From: Acanthosepion pharaonis
Lineage: Eukaryota > Mollusca > Cephalopoda > Sepiida > Sepiidae
Length of the DNA stretch: 64,000 nt
NCBI GenBank assembly: GCA_903632075.3
Contig: CAHIKZ030003481.1
Location: forward strand, 7,501 to 71,500
Direction: 5' to 3'
Each line of letters begins with the position of its first letter. The stretch's first letter is position 1. Position numbers and translations under genes: made by a program. The notes under the pieces are model-generated. The model saw only the letters and a program-made list of their open reading frames with translations, was not told the DNA's origin and searched no databases. Below, piece by piece: positions 22,985-35,514 of this stretch.

Positions 22985-24010
22985 TATTTCACCCCAAAGA
23001 AGGCGATAATGCCACTAAGATGCAAGGGATTGCTGTGAGTGGAAGAGAATGAGTTTACTGTAGTGAGGAGAAAGGACAATAACAGAACAGGTTTCAGGAA
23101 GACAAAAGATGGCATTAAAGTAAAGCTACGAAGATACAAGGGGTTACTGAGTGTGAAAGAACAAGGAAAAAAGAGAAATATTAGAGAGCGAGAAAAGCAG
23201 AAGATTAATCAAGACAAGCATAAAACCGGAAGAGAGATCCACAAACGAGAAGTGCAAAAAAAGTATAGATCTTACAGTTATATCTAACCAATTTAACTAT
23301 GATGAGACCTAGCCGCCAATCTAGTACTGCGCTTAAATTCATAAAGCCTAGGTACAATAGAGGAAAGTTCATCAGAACAATCATCATGAAATTATTCATA
23401 GAAGAGACACAAGGAATCTACATTACAGCGGTAGGAAAGTGACTGAAGCTGAGATGTTAGAGCAGGACAGAGATAGCAAGTTGAGAACTGATGTCATCAG
23501 GAAGGTCGTTGATGAAATTTAAGAACAAAGTAAATTCAAGGACAGAGCCCTGGGGGACATCAGCATTAATACAAAAGGCTTTAGAAGAATGGCCATTCAG
23601 AACAACTTTCCTTTCGCGATTAGATAAGAAAAACTGAATCAGTTCAAAAATCTCTCCAGAAATACCATAGCCTTTCAACTTGTAGAGAATACCGGTATGC
23701 CAAACCCTGTCAAACGCTTTCGAGATACCCAAAGCAACAGCTCGAGCTTCACCAGCTTTATTTGAAGCTTGATTGACTCTTTCATCAGTAATCGTTAATA
23801 GACCAGCAACTGAAGAAAAGCGAAAACCATATTGCTTGTGTGAAAGAATACCCTGCAATGTGAGCTCCTTAAAGAATTCAGAGTTGATTAGGGCCTCGTG
23901 TAGTTTACCAAAAAAGTGGTAGAAAACATAGGTCGATAGTTCGAGGAGTCAAGCAGTTCACCTGAGTTCTTAGACTAAGACAACAGAGTACATGTCTTAA
24001 GGACTATTAC
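22985..24010 (-). mobile_element. LINE family A copy with an internal deletion removing the RT active site
   Basis: On the minus strand the RT starts near 24000 with SKNSGELLDSSNYRP. It continues as LSHKQYGFRFSSVAGLLTIT, then ARAVALGISKAFDRVWHTG, KLKGYGISGEIFELIQFFLS and NADVPQGSVLEFTLF. At about 23475 it runs from ISSQLAI straight into TSQLQSLSYRCN, which belongs some 200 codons further on in other copies. The YADD catalytic motif and connecting region are therefore missing. The C-terminal part (DWRLGL, SLFRF) follows in shifted frames. Two versions of the family 3' tail lie at about 23100-23200 and 22985-23090. Confidence 0.8.
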
Positions 24011-25990
24011 ACTCAACAGAGAACCAGTCTGAGTCGAAATAATCACTCCACTTCACCAACGAAGGCACAATAAGTTTATCTCCTGGAGGTTAGCCTCTTA
24101 CTGATGGAAGAGAAAATAGATAACAGTTTTGTTGTAAAAGGCTTAATTGTGAATGCAACTGATATGGATGAAAACGTTCTTGGTTAAATTGAGTTCATAT
24201 AAATTAATTATGTAAATTAGAAGTGTATTTTGAAAGCATAAATTCTCCTCGATTTATTTTTAAATGTAAGAATAGAATGTTATTTTAGGCCATAAATTTG
24301 TTTATATTTATTCTTTTGCAAATGCTTCTAAAAGTAAAATCTAACATTTTTAAAAAATTTTTTTTAGAATTACTTCCCATACAATCAACATTCCTGTAGT
24401 AGTGATTGTCTGTGTCTTTACAAGCAATTAATACAAAGTATAATTAACTTATTTTAGATCTTTAGAAAAACGGACTGAGCTACTCGTATGTGGTTACATC
24501 TTTACTTGGAAAAGTTCTATAAAGTGTCAGTAAATTTACCAGGCCTGGGTACTTCAAACTTATGGCTTTTTGTCTGACTCATCTCAAGTCTGTAACTTGG
24601 AATTAATAAATAAAACTATAACCTATCATTGGCTTGTCATCGACTGTTTCAATCAGGTACAACGCGTTTCAGATAAGATGCAAATCAAATAAAATGTAAA
24701 TCAGATATAATGCAAGACGTCTTGCCTCGCAGACCGTTCCATAGTTTGACGAAAATCGATCCACACATCACCTGCATCAGCAGCTTGACTTTGTGATACT
24801 TCTAGATGAAACTTAGTTATTTTCTAATGTTGTAGAGTGATTAATAATTAAAATTATTTTACCTTCGTTATCAGTGTAAAGTAAATGAAGGCCTTTTTAA
24901 ATGATGAAATATTAAAAGTTTTATATAATTCATATCATCTATCAATTATACATTCCAAAATGATTTTTTAAAGTATTATTTTACGGTTTAATATCTTGTT
25001 TCTGAATAATTTGCTTTTAAAATAAAATAAAATTGAATTAGATGATTATTCTGATAAGCAAGCGGAGAAAAAATATCAAAATTGAAATAAAAAGCCTTTT
25101 TCGGTACTTTTAGGATATATATCCTAATATCTATTTAATTTTTAAATGTCTATAAATAAGTCAGAATTAAAGCAAAAGATACTAGAAATAAATACATATT
25201 TGTTTTTAAAAAATGATTGTGGAAATATAGCGATACCATTTTCATAGCAATAGTTTTACAACAGTTAGAGAGCTTATTGTCTGGGATTTTATTGAAGTGC
25301 ATTGAACGAATGAAAAGATTTCACTACATGATTCAAAACACGTTGAATCTGTCACTGTTGATAAAAATCATTTTAATCTATTTTTCTTTTCATTTTCTTT
25401 TTTCTTTAATCTTTATCTCACACAATAAACCAATTGTGTTGAAATCAGACACATCGACATCCTCTAATGGCGACTCTAACTTAGACGGACATGACACTTT
25501 TCATTATCGTTGTGTAACTGAGGAAACATTCAAATATGAAGAATAGTTCATTCTTGAAGTGCGCACATGTATCGAGCGACAATCACACCCTTCTCTTGTA
25601 TTATAAAAACTATATCTACAAAGATATAATCACCATTAAAAATGTCCTCTTGTAAGTTTGTTAGTGATCATCACTGAGGATCAAGTGACAACATGTACTC
25701 AATTTCATCCCGCATTCTTTTCGCTAATTTTGTCACAGGATATTTTTCATGTGGATGCTTTTAAAACTTTCCACTGACTTCCAGTTCTTCTGATCAATAA
25801 TTATCGGTTATTGGTACAATTATTATTTTCCTACCATATCGATCAGTGACCACATATTTTTTCTACCTTTTCACTCATTAGATCACTTGAAATGGCAACA
25901 TGAATCATTGACAGGTTTTACAACCTCCCTGAGGTAGATTGATGCGACTGAGCTATAAAGTTTCATAGAAATTTAATTTCGTTGTTTTCT
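24010..25990. other. Unassigned AT-rich sequence
   Basis: No TE domain or gene is recognised. A 109-codon plus frame at 25217-25546 has a hydrophobic middle of about 20 residues (LLIKIILIYFSFHFLFSL), but nothing supports expression. Confidence 0.4.
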
Positions 25991-25994
25991 AACC

Positions 25995-26240
25995 CTGCCG
26001 GATGTGCGAATGGTAGAGTGGATAACGGATCGGAATGAAAAATCGGAGATCCGAGTTCGAATTCTAGTTGGGTTCGTTGCATTCACTTACGCGCAAATAC
26101 CCTTGGGAAAGGAATAAAGAGCGATTTACCAACCCTCTCTTCTCTACTCGTGGTTAAGGGTTAAATACTCGGACTTGGATCTAGAAAAATCATTGGTATT
26201 CTCCAAAAATTATTAATGCAATAAAAGTATTAATCTTAGA
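25995..26240 (+). mobile_element. tRNA-derived SINE (probable)
   Basis: A box A-like TGGTAGAGTGGATAACG at 26011 is followed by a box B-like GAGTTCGAATTC at 26053, giving normal spacing for an RNA polymerase III internal promoter. A non-tRNA body follows with GCGCAAATACCC and a T/C-rich middle, and the element fades into A/T-rich sequence near 26240. The head resembles a Ser or Leu-type tRNA, but the cloverleaf does not close, so it is not a tRNA gene. Confidence 0.5.
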
Positions 26241-27175
26241 ATCAAAAATCTGTTTGGGTTTTAAATAACCCACAAAGTGTTGATGAGCCGCAAATAAACA
26301 AAATCAAATAAACTCTAGAACAGGCGCCCCTACTTGGTTCTTAGAATATTAGTCAATATTGATAAACCCTAATTATTTTGAATTATTCTTAGTCGACCTC
26401 CGTTCCTGACTGTCATATCTGCTTTTATCTCCTTAGTTTTGTCTTCTTCCCTAGTCTGTTGCTTGTGACAACTTTATTTTCATTTTTCATCTCTGCAGAG
26501 ATTTTATTTTTGATAATTTTAGATTATTTTCTCTTTGATCTGGTTCGTTTTATTAATTCTGTGCTGTTTTACTCGGCATGATGTTTCCTTTTCCAAATAC
26601 CCTCTACACAACTATATCCATGTAATTTACACAGCGATTACTCTCTTGTATATCTTGAATTCTCACCTTTTTTTTTTTTTCTTTTTTTGTTTTTTCGCTT
26701 TTCGATCGAGATTTTATCCTTTCGTTCGTTTTAGATTTCTTTCTGGTTATCATAATCTTTCTTTCATTAATACACCCACTGTCATTCCCGCCATTTTTAT
26801 TACAAAAATAGATGCAAATATTTTATACTTATGAGTTATGTTCTTGTATTTCTTTTCAAATAACGTCTCATTGAAAATCATCTCTGAGTTGAGGTGTATG
26901 CATGGTCATCCATTTTTTTCTAGTTCCATTATTCAAAGTTCTCATATATTCCCTGCTTTAGTAAAAGCTTAAGTATCATCTATGGAATCATGAAGTCTAT
27001 GCTAGTCAAATACTTTTTTTAACAACTTGAGTATTCTTGTCACGTATTATTTCCTATGATCTTTCGTTATATTTCTTCATCAAGTTTGTTTCCATTTAAT
27101 TATGTAGACTTTACCGCATTTTCATGATTTCGCTGTTGACTAATTGAATATCTTTCCTCGATTTTTCTTTTACTT
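26240..27175. other. Unassigned AT-rich sequence
   Basis: Contains poly-T tracts at about 26668 and 26685. No gene is recognised. Confidence 0.4.
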
Positions 27176-27177
27176 TC

Positions 27178-27432
27178 TCTAGTAAAATATTTCTATAATA
27201 AAGCATTTACTTTCTATAGTAAAACATTTGTATAGTAAAACATTTACTTCTATAGTAAAACATTTATTTCCTATAGTAAAACATTTACTTTTTATAGTAA
27301 AATATTTCTATAGTGAAGCATTTACTTCCTATAGTAAAACAATCCTATAGTAAAACATTTACTCCTATAGTAAAATGTTCTATAGTAAAACATTTACTCC
27401 CATAGTAAAACATTTCTATAGCAAAACATTCT
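27178..27432. repeat. Diverged ~20-27-bp tandem repeat (TATAGTAAAACATTT)
   Basis: Roughly eleven imperfect copies of CTATAGTAAAACATTTACTT lie head to tail with variable spacers. Spacing varies because some copies lack the ACTTC end. Confidence 0.9.
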
Positions 27433-27439
27433 ACATTTC

Positions 27440-28320
27440 TCGGTTCCAAATTTTATTCTAATGTTTTTTAATTCAATTTGGAGCCATATTTAGAGTTTAG
27501 TTTTATTGCAAGGAAAATGCTTTCATATGCATCAAATGGTTGAATTATTCAATTAAATTACTAAATTCATCTTCAACAGGATGCGAATCTCAAAGAAAAA
27601 TAACGCACTTTATTTTTCTCAAGCGTTTTAAGATGATGACGTATTTATAAGATTTCTTATTCGATCCATCTGATTTGTTATACTTTCAAAACTAACGCCT
27701 TTATAATTTAGTGCAATCAGAAAAAATTACAAATACTTCTGTCCCGTGTGAACACAATAAGATCTTTCATGCATACGCAACGAAAAAAGAAGCAGAGTCA
27801 CCCTCCTCTCTACAGGGAATGGGTTCCAAGCATCTGTCGTAAGCCAACATTCACCAGACGCTAGCTCGGCTACAATTGCCATTATCAATAAAGTCTCAAG
27901 AATTGAATCATCTACTACCTACAAAATCAGTCTAAATTCATGTGGCGAACCAGACATTCATCAATGTTAATCAAATGATCCGCATGAGAAACCCACTTGA
28001 AAGTAACAATTATTCTGCAAGCACAACATTTGATGAGTTGATGAGTTTGAATAGAAGGGTCGATGGCTACAATCGGCTATGATCTGTCTGCCATTCATAA
28101 GAGGTCTATCTGGAAAGAGTCGAATTATCTGCGGTCTTTAGAAAAGCAGAACCGCTACTCAAGGGATCACTCAGTAGAAAAGATGAGCAAGAACTGTTTG
28201 CATTCCATGCAATATAGCTGCGGCAAAAGAATACAAAGAAGAGACCAACCAGACACTAATAATATTGTAGGAAAAATATCGAATGGCTGTTGTTCGGGAA
28301 GAGACATTGAAATTAGTCTT
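27440..28320. other. Unassigned, higher-complexity sequence
   Basis: From about 27780 to 28320 the base composition is closer to even and simple repeats are absent, which sets it apart from its surroundings. An 87-codon plus frame at 28063-28326 with many Ser, Arg and Lys residues lies here. I do not recognise it. Confidence 0.3.
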
Positions 28321-28670
28321 AGCTAATCATATATAAAGGGACGAGTGTGACTATCAATCCATGTTGAATGAAGTCAAGGTAATAACCAAAGAACAACACT
28401 GAAGGGTCAGACATCTCAACAAATCGACAGACATTTTTAAATTTTTGCAGATTAAAGTTGGCTGGAAAATATGGAACCGGAAGAGAGTTCCACAAGTGAG
28501 AAGTGCGTGAGAAGAAACTGTTAGCATAGAACCTACGGCTAATTCGAGCCAGCTCAAACTGCAAATTGATGAGATCTCGACGCCAATCTCGTAGTGCGTT
28601 TAAATTTTTAAAGTTTAGGTACCATAGCGAAGATCTCATCCAATCAATTACCATGAAAGTATTATTTAGT
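28320..28670 (-). mobile_element. LINE family A fragment, C-terminal region
   Basis: The minus frame reads ALRDWRRDLINLQFELARIS, then RRFYANSFFSRTSHLWNSLP and FPANFNLQKFKN. The RTSHLWNSLP motif is the hallmark of the C-terminus of this LINE family and recurs in diverged form at 13.7, 23.2 and 39.9 kb. The fragment lacks the RT and the 3' tail. Confidence 0.75.
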
Positions 28671-30440
28671 CACATCATTATGGCTACTAATAATAATATT
28701 AGTAATATTAGTCCTTTTTCGGCATTTATTGACCGAGCAGCCAGTACTGCTGACGGTTGAAATTTATAAAATTTTTCTCTTAAAACAATTATTTCAAGAA
28801 AATAAGTTACTCGGGTTCATCAATTCTTATAGCCCTTCTGGTATAAATGAGGGTTTCCTTCCTAACTTTTATTTGAATTAGCGTGGAATGTCAACATCTT
28901 CATCGTGATTATTATTTTCTCTTTGAATCATATGTGATATCCATTCTAGTTGTTACTTATTTAACTGCATTGATTTGAGAAAAGCGGTTGTATACAACTG
29001 ACAGTTTAGATATTTCTGAATTAGTTGGGCGTCATGCATGGCATCCAGATGAAAGTTTCGATGGCTCATAAATTTCACACTCTCCCGTAGATTTATAAAT
29101 TCTTAATTTCGCAAAAGGCATATGACGTTGATAAGAGTTTTCACATAATCAAGGTTATCACTTAATTCAACGTCAGGAATTTTTAAGATATAATGATAAT
29201 GAAAATAGTAGAAGTGTGATGGCGACGCTAATGGTGAAAATAGAGGTAGTTGCAGTGGAGTATTACTGTTAAACTAACGATGATAGAACTCGTGTGGTAG
29301 TTACACAGCTACCAAGAAGAATTTTAGAATGACGTTTTCCTGATGCCTTGAGTAAATTAATTTGAGTCTCCGTTGCTAAAAATGTTCATTAAAACATGTA
29401 GGTAAAATGCGTCTCGCTAAATTGATAAACAGTTGTGAAATTAAACGGTGACACTTGCAAGAAAGGTTTCAGTACAAACGGAAAGAAAAAAGTGTGAATT
29501 AATCTTTATTTACTATAAACAACAGAAGACTGAGAAGTAAGCTATTGTTTTTTGTAGGTTTTACGCGTTTTACTTCTTCCACAGTGCCTGCGAAACTGCC
29601 TTGCCAAAATATTTTCACTTCCATTGTTTTGCAAAATCGCAGAAAGAACAAAATTCTATCATAATGAATTATTATTTCAAAAATAATGATTACTATTTTC
29701 TTTTTTTTCATTTTCTGCATGGAATCAAAAATCTTCCGGTCAAGTTTGCCGATATCTCTCCATGATTAAAAATTATGAAATGAACATTAAAATTGATTCT
29801 GGGAGTATCGATTCAAAAATAACAAAGATGAAATGATTTCCGCTTCTCTTCGGTGAATGAAGAAGAGAATAGCCATTGAACTGAACTATCGTTTATACCA
29901 CATTTATAGAAGCAAGAAAGAATTGAATTTTCGTCCATTCTGTAACTGAATTTGCATAAATATCAAAAACCGTGTCCTTTCAGTCACACGCTTATCGTCT
30001 TTTTCTTTCATTATTGAATATTCTTTTTCTTAATGAATTTTTATATCATTCATGAATTTTGTGCCCCAAACTGTGAGTTAAGTGACAGCAAGTCTCTTCC
30101 CTTCTACACAACAGTATTGTCTGTTGTATGAATATGTGTTGATGAGGAACAAGGGTTATTCGATTTGAATTGTCATTCTTCTGGTTATAACAATGATATT
30201 GTTTTATAAATATAGAGAGGATTATTATTATTATTATTATTATTATTATAATTATTTTATTTTAGTTGATTTGATTTCTGGTATTTACTCATTTCTTTCC
30301 GGGTGCCGTCCAGAGACATAAAGTTAGAAATGGCATCATGACATTTTCCACTGAGCAATTAAAACACACACACACACATTTTACATAGATAAAGCCCTTC
30401 GTAAGATGTGGGCTGTACTCGTGAGAACAATTTGTTGTAT
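28670..30440. other. Unassigned AT-rich sequence with a (TTA)n tract
   Basis: About ten ATT units occur at 30222-30250, and a CA run at 30366-30377. The block at 29160-29500 resembles the block at 33980-34300: both contain GTAGnAGnGTGTGA, TAGAGGTAGT and TTTTCCTGATGC in the same order. No gene is recognised. Confidence 0.45.
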
Positions 30441-30444
30441 CTCT

Positions 30445-32950
30445 TTATGACATAGGCTTCCCTTCAATGAGTCTACTAGAATCTTTTCCAACCAATCCGA
30501 GGGCTCCAACTACAACAGGGATTGTTGATGTTTCCATGTGCCATATTTTTGAAATTTTGATTTCAAGGTCTTTGTATTTTGATAGCTTTTTGAAGATTTT
30601 CAAAGATACGTTGAAGTCTGCAAAGACTGCCATATCAATAAGGAGGCAATATTTTGTGTGCGGCCTCTAATAACATTGTCTGAGCGGTTAACTTTGATTA
30701 TTCTGTGTGTGTATTGTGTAGTCCCATAGAATTGTAACAGGTCCTATCTCTGTAACCGGGTCTGGGTGGTGTTCATAACAGTTTCTTTCAGTTTCCTTCC
30801 CGTAGAAGTTGCATATTTTCCAGTGCAGATATTGGCCCACGCTGTCATGTCGGGTTTTATATTCAGTGGATGCCAATACCGTGCAACCTGATACAAGATG
30901 ATCAATTGTTTCTGGATATTTATCACAGAATCTGCATTTTGGGCTAGCACAATTTTTCAGTGACTATGCTTGATAATTTCTAGTTAGCAAGCACCAAGTA
31001 TAAAACCTTCCGTTTCAGCTTTTAACCCTGCACTACAGTAGCCACTGATGGCTACGGGGTTTGTCTACATCAACTTGTTTGGTACGGGCAGAGTATTGAC
31101 CGTGAAGCTGTTTAACTTGCCATCGTTTCTTTATCTGGTCGGTTGAATTTGCTTTCTTTTTTACGTACGTTGCAGCTTCAGTCGGTGTATTGTGCTTTAC
31201 TGGTATTTTTGAACCCATTTGAAACTCTATTTTGAACTTGTTGACTTCCTTTATTACGGAATAAAAACACTTACTACTTTCATGTTCTTTGGCATATATC
31301 ATTATCCTGTCTTCTATAGTTTCCAGGTATCGTTGAAGGCCAATTGTTGTAGTTTTGTAGGACATTTCTAGTTGAACTAATCCTCTGCCTACTTCGGATT
31401 TGGACACATACAGAGGATCAACATCAGGTTTGCGATGATGCATGCGGTAGCAAGGGAGAAGCTTTCTCGTTTTGGTGTCCATTCGCTTAATGTCACCTAT
31501 AGTCCAATTAAGGATGTTCAAAGTGTATTGCACCACAGGGACAGCTAAAGTGTTTATGGTTAATATTCTGTTGTTTTTTTTTATTCAGCTCGGTATTTAG
31601 TACCGGGCGCACAAGCATGTAGTACTCCTTTCTTAGCTTCTCCTTCATCTGGGTATGTTGTATGCCATCTCCTTCGCTAATTCCTAGGTACTTATAGGCT
31701 TCATCTTGTTCCAGTTCATTAGTCTTTGTGACAAAGTCTAAATCTATTGAAAGTGTTTCTGTAATTCTCCCTTTGTTGAATGTTATTTTGCACATTTATC
31801 TGAAATTCATACCTACGTCGTCACTGAAACATTTTACAATATTGAGGAAGCCCTTCAACTCATTCTCGTCTTTGGCAAATGTAGAGTAGGTAACTGAATA
31901 CTCTTTTGTCTAGTTTGTAACCATAGCTACTGTTGTTTAGTTCATGCGCAATGGGGATTAAGGACAAACATAACAAATGGGGCGACAGGGAGTTTCCTTG
32001 AAAGATTACAAGTCGGATATTCAGACAGTTGGAGATGTCAATGCCTCTGGTGTGATTTAGGTTTTGCCACAAGGGAGACTTTGTACATTTCCAAAGTCTT
32101 GAGGGTCCAAGAGTGTGACACACTGTCAAAGGCTTTACGATAATCAATCCATTTCTACATCGTCTCCTGAAATTTTCCAGGATCATTTTGTTTATCAGTA
32201 GTTGATCTTTTTAACCATATGAACCTCTCCTGCATTCGTTCTGTTCCAGTGGAAGAATGTTGTTTGCTTCGGAAAAAGAGAAGCTACGGTTCGTCAGGAC
32301 AGACGTAATCAATTTATACGTAGTGGAGAGACATGTTATTGGCCTATAATTTTTCAGATAATCTGTTTCACTCGTTTTTGGCATGAGGTATGTAATGCCT
32401 TCAGTGATCCATTCCGGGATTTTATTGGGATTATTTACAAGCTTTGATAGAGTTTTTGTAAGGGATTTATGGATTGATGAGAGATGATAAAGCCAGAAAT
32501 TGGGAACCTTGTCATTTCCTGGGGATTTCCATTTTGGGGATTTCCTTAGAGCTCGCCTAACATTATTTGTGGTTATATTTTCCTACTCTTGAAAAAGGTA
32601 TATCCAGCATTCATTCTTCTTCACGTTGGATCCATTTTGCATTGGGGTTATATTCCTTTCGGCTGCTCCAGATATTCTCCCAAAATGCCGCACATTTTCA
32701 ATAGATGCTGGCATTTAGACATGTATTGGTGCTTTTCCAATTTCCCGGTAAAATATCTTAAGGTCCGTTTGGAACATTTTACTTTGGCGATATAACCTAC
32801 AGCGTTTTTCGCATCGTCTTCTTCTCTGTGCCTTTAACTGCAATTTCTGTTTCAGCATTTCCTTGATTGATGGAATTTCACTTAGGGATTTAATAATTAT
32901 TATTATTATTCTAGTTATTATTATTGCCCTTGAAATGTTGCACTTCAAAA
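30445..32950 (-). mobile_element. Long decayed non-LTR retrotransposon (LINE family D), RT and C-terminal region
   Basis: Read from 32950 down, the minus strand gives EKRCRLYRQSKMFQTDLKIF. A long readable frame at about 32580-32220 follows with VPNFWLYHLSSIHKSL, PEWITEGITYLMPKTSETD and NYRPITCLSTTYKLI, an RT core. Then come RRGSYG, KPLTVCHT and IFQGNSLSPHLL, but the place of the catalytic Y-x-D-D motif reads SYLLYICQ, so activity is lost. After 31795 the frames read AYKYLGISEGDGIQHTQMKE, then RMDTKTRKLLPCYRMHH, VGRGLVQLEMSYKTTTIGLQ and WQVKQLHGQYSARTKQVD. The end has VGQYLHWKICNFYGKE and IPVVVGALG. This order fits an RT family common in marine invertebrates. It is the most complete element here. 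Confidence 0.85.
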
Positions 32951-34335
32951 CAAAGTAGGCACCATCTTGGTTATGTAGTGATATTTTTTATCTCGCGATG
33001 AGTTGCCAATACGATACAAAATACTTTCAACAAAATAATGCAGAACAAATCGAAATTCATAACACACTGAAACTATATAAAACGTTTATTCCATACAAAT
33101 AAAATAACAAAAGTTCGATTTCGGAAATGTACGCCACCTGTTGAGCAAGGAGTCCATGTGTCTACATGTCAAAGCCTGAAAAGTATTAGTTCCATGGCCG
33201 GCTGTAGTTAGTGCTCTAGGAGAAGAAAAAGAAAGAAGACTTTCCTATTGACGGTAGGAATTTATATAGGCGCCAGTCGGCTGCTGCTGCTTCTGCTATT
33301 AAAACCATATCTTTCAACAGCGTGTAAAGGAGCCTTACTGGCGAGCAACATATATACACACACTGCTTCGAATAAAGCCGAGTAAAAGAATGTTCATGCT
33401 TACATGACATTAGAAATTTTAGTATTGTTTTTGCTTACATTTCGAATTCCTCAGACTTCAGAATAGTTTCAAATTTCCCTATACTTGTGCGTAGAATCAC
33501 CCCCCTCTTCAAAGTCCATATAATGTTTTATTTTTTTTCAGCTTCCCGGTACCATTATAGTTGTTGAGTGCAAATGACTTCAATTCTCCCAGCACATAAT
33601 TCTGCCTGGTGACACTGGCATCAGTATCTTCTTAAGTAACCATGTTATTATTTGATTAGCAACAAATATCCACACAAGACATGTCTCTTCATTAGAGGCG
33701 GAGGGTGTCCGTAAGTTTGTAGTTATTAGCTGAAGTTTTTAACTGAAATACTCAATCAGTAAGGTTCATAGTAGGTGATTAATATTCCTCGCAGAATTAA
33801 AGGTAATGACAAAATCTGAACTTTTTGAATTCTTCTCTCTGTCTCGAAACCTATTTAGTCAGAATGTTGCAAATTGATAACGAATTTCAAATTCTCTTGC
33901 ATATTTAAAAATTCATTTCCTAAGAGGCATGAGACGTGCAATTCACATAAATCAGATACGATTTTTATTATACATAGAGTGACCGTATAATTCTATTTCA
34001 GTAATTTTCAAGAGCTGATAATTATGAGAGTAGTAGAGAAGTGTGAGCGCCAAATGGTAAAATAGAGGTAGTAGGAGTGATAGCACTGCATATGATATTG
34101 ATCGAATTGCTTAGAAGACTTTTAGAATTAGAATAATAACGTGATATAATCTAATGAGGTTTTTCCTGATGCTAGAGAAAATTAATTTGACTTTCCTCGT
34201 CCCTAGAAAGTTTCCTTAAGACACATGGGTAAAATGTTTCTCGGTAAATTGGTAAAGAAATAAAAATAAGACGGTGAGACTTGCAAAAATGGTGTTGAAA
34301 ATAAATATTTGGGTAATAAATTTGTCTCATTATTG
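32950..34335. other. Unassigned AT-rich sequence
   Basis: The only structure noted is the resemblance of 33980-34300 to 29160-29500, in the same orientation, suggesting two copies of a dispersed repeat. No gene is recognised. Confidence 0.4.
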
Positions 34336-34337
34336 CG

Positions 34338-35512
34338 CTTGTGAGTGAATACCGGTCTCCAGTATTTGTCCAAGTCTCCAGGATTTGTCCCAGTTCCAAT
34401 TTTATCCCAGTCTCCAGTATTTGTCCCAGTCCCAACATTTTTCCCAGTTCCAATATTTGTCCCAGTCTCATTATTTGTCTCAGTCCCAATATTTGTTCCA
34501 GTCCCAGTATTTGTACCAGTCTCAATATTTGTCCCAGTCTCGGTATTTGTTCCAGTCCAAATATTTTTCCCAGTCTCAGTATTTGTCCCAGTTCCAATAT
34601 TTTGCAGTCCCCGTATTTGTCCCATTCTCAATATTTGTCCCAGTGTCCAGTATTTGTCCAAGTCGCCAATATTTGTCCCAGTCCCTGTACAAGTCTCAGT
34701 CTCCAACATTTGTCCCAGTCTCAGTATTTGTCCCAGTTCCAATATTTATTCCAATCACCGCATTTGTCTCAGTCCCAGTAATTGTCCCAGTTGCAATATC
34801 TGTTCCAGTCTCAGTATTTGTCCCAGATCCAATATTTCTTCCAGTCTCAGTATTTGTCCCAGTCTCAGTGTTTGTCCCAGATCCAATACTTGTCCCAGTC
34901 TCAGTATTTGTCTGAATTCCAATATTTGGCCCAGTCTCTGTATTTTCCCAGTCTCAGTATTTGTTCAAATCTCCAGTATTTATGCCAGTCCCAATATTTG
35001 TACCCGTCTATGTATTTGTCTCTGTCTCCAATATTTCTCCTATTCTCAATATTTGTCCCAGTTCCAATATTTGTCCCAGTTCCAATATTTGTCCCAGTTC
35101 CAATATTTGTCCCAGACATAGTATTTTTCCCATTCTCAATATTTGTCGCAGTCCCAGTATTTGCCCCATTCCCAGTATTTGTCCCAGTCTCCAGTATTTG
35201 TCCCAGTCCCAATATTTGTCCCAGTCTCCAGTATTTGTCCCAGTCCCAATATTTGTCCCAGTCTCCAGTATTTGTTCCAGTCCCAATATTGTCCCAGTCT
35301 TAGTATTTGTACCAGTCTCAGTATTTGTCCCAGTCTCAGTATTTGTTCCACTCCCATTATTTGTCCCAGGCTCCAATATTTGTCCCAGTATCAGTATTTG
35401 TCTCAGTCCTAGTATTTTTCCCAGTCTTAGTATTTGTCCCAATCTCCGGTATTTGTTCCAGTCTCAGTTTTTGTCCCAGTCTCCAGTATTTTCCCCCCAC
35501 TCCCAGTATTTT
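34338..35512. repeat. 18/19-bp C-rich minisatellite, about 64 copies
   Basis: Units such as CAGTATTTGTCCCAGTCT and CAATATTTGTCCCAGTCC alternate through 1.17 kb. Most are 18 bp; others gain one C to become 19 bp. Because 18 is six codons and the unit has no stop, several frames on both strands stay open, up to 258 codons, encoding monotonous repeats such as SICPSL, VFVPVP and TGTNTG. The 19-bp units shift the frame often, and there is no start context or flanking exon, so these are artefacts and not genes. C greatly exceeds G on the plus strand. Confidence 0.95.
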
Positions 35513-35514
35513 TG

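Noticed and set aside
27178..27432. CRISPR-like array of short repeats with spacers
   Set aside because: Spacing is irregular, spacers are fragments of the repeat itself, and the sequence is plainly eukaryotic; it is a diverged minisatellite.
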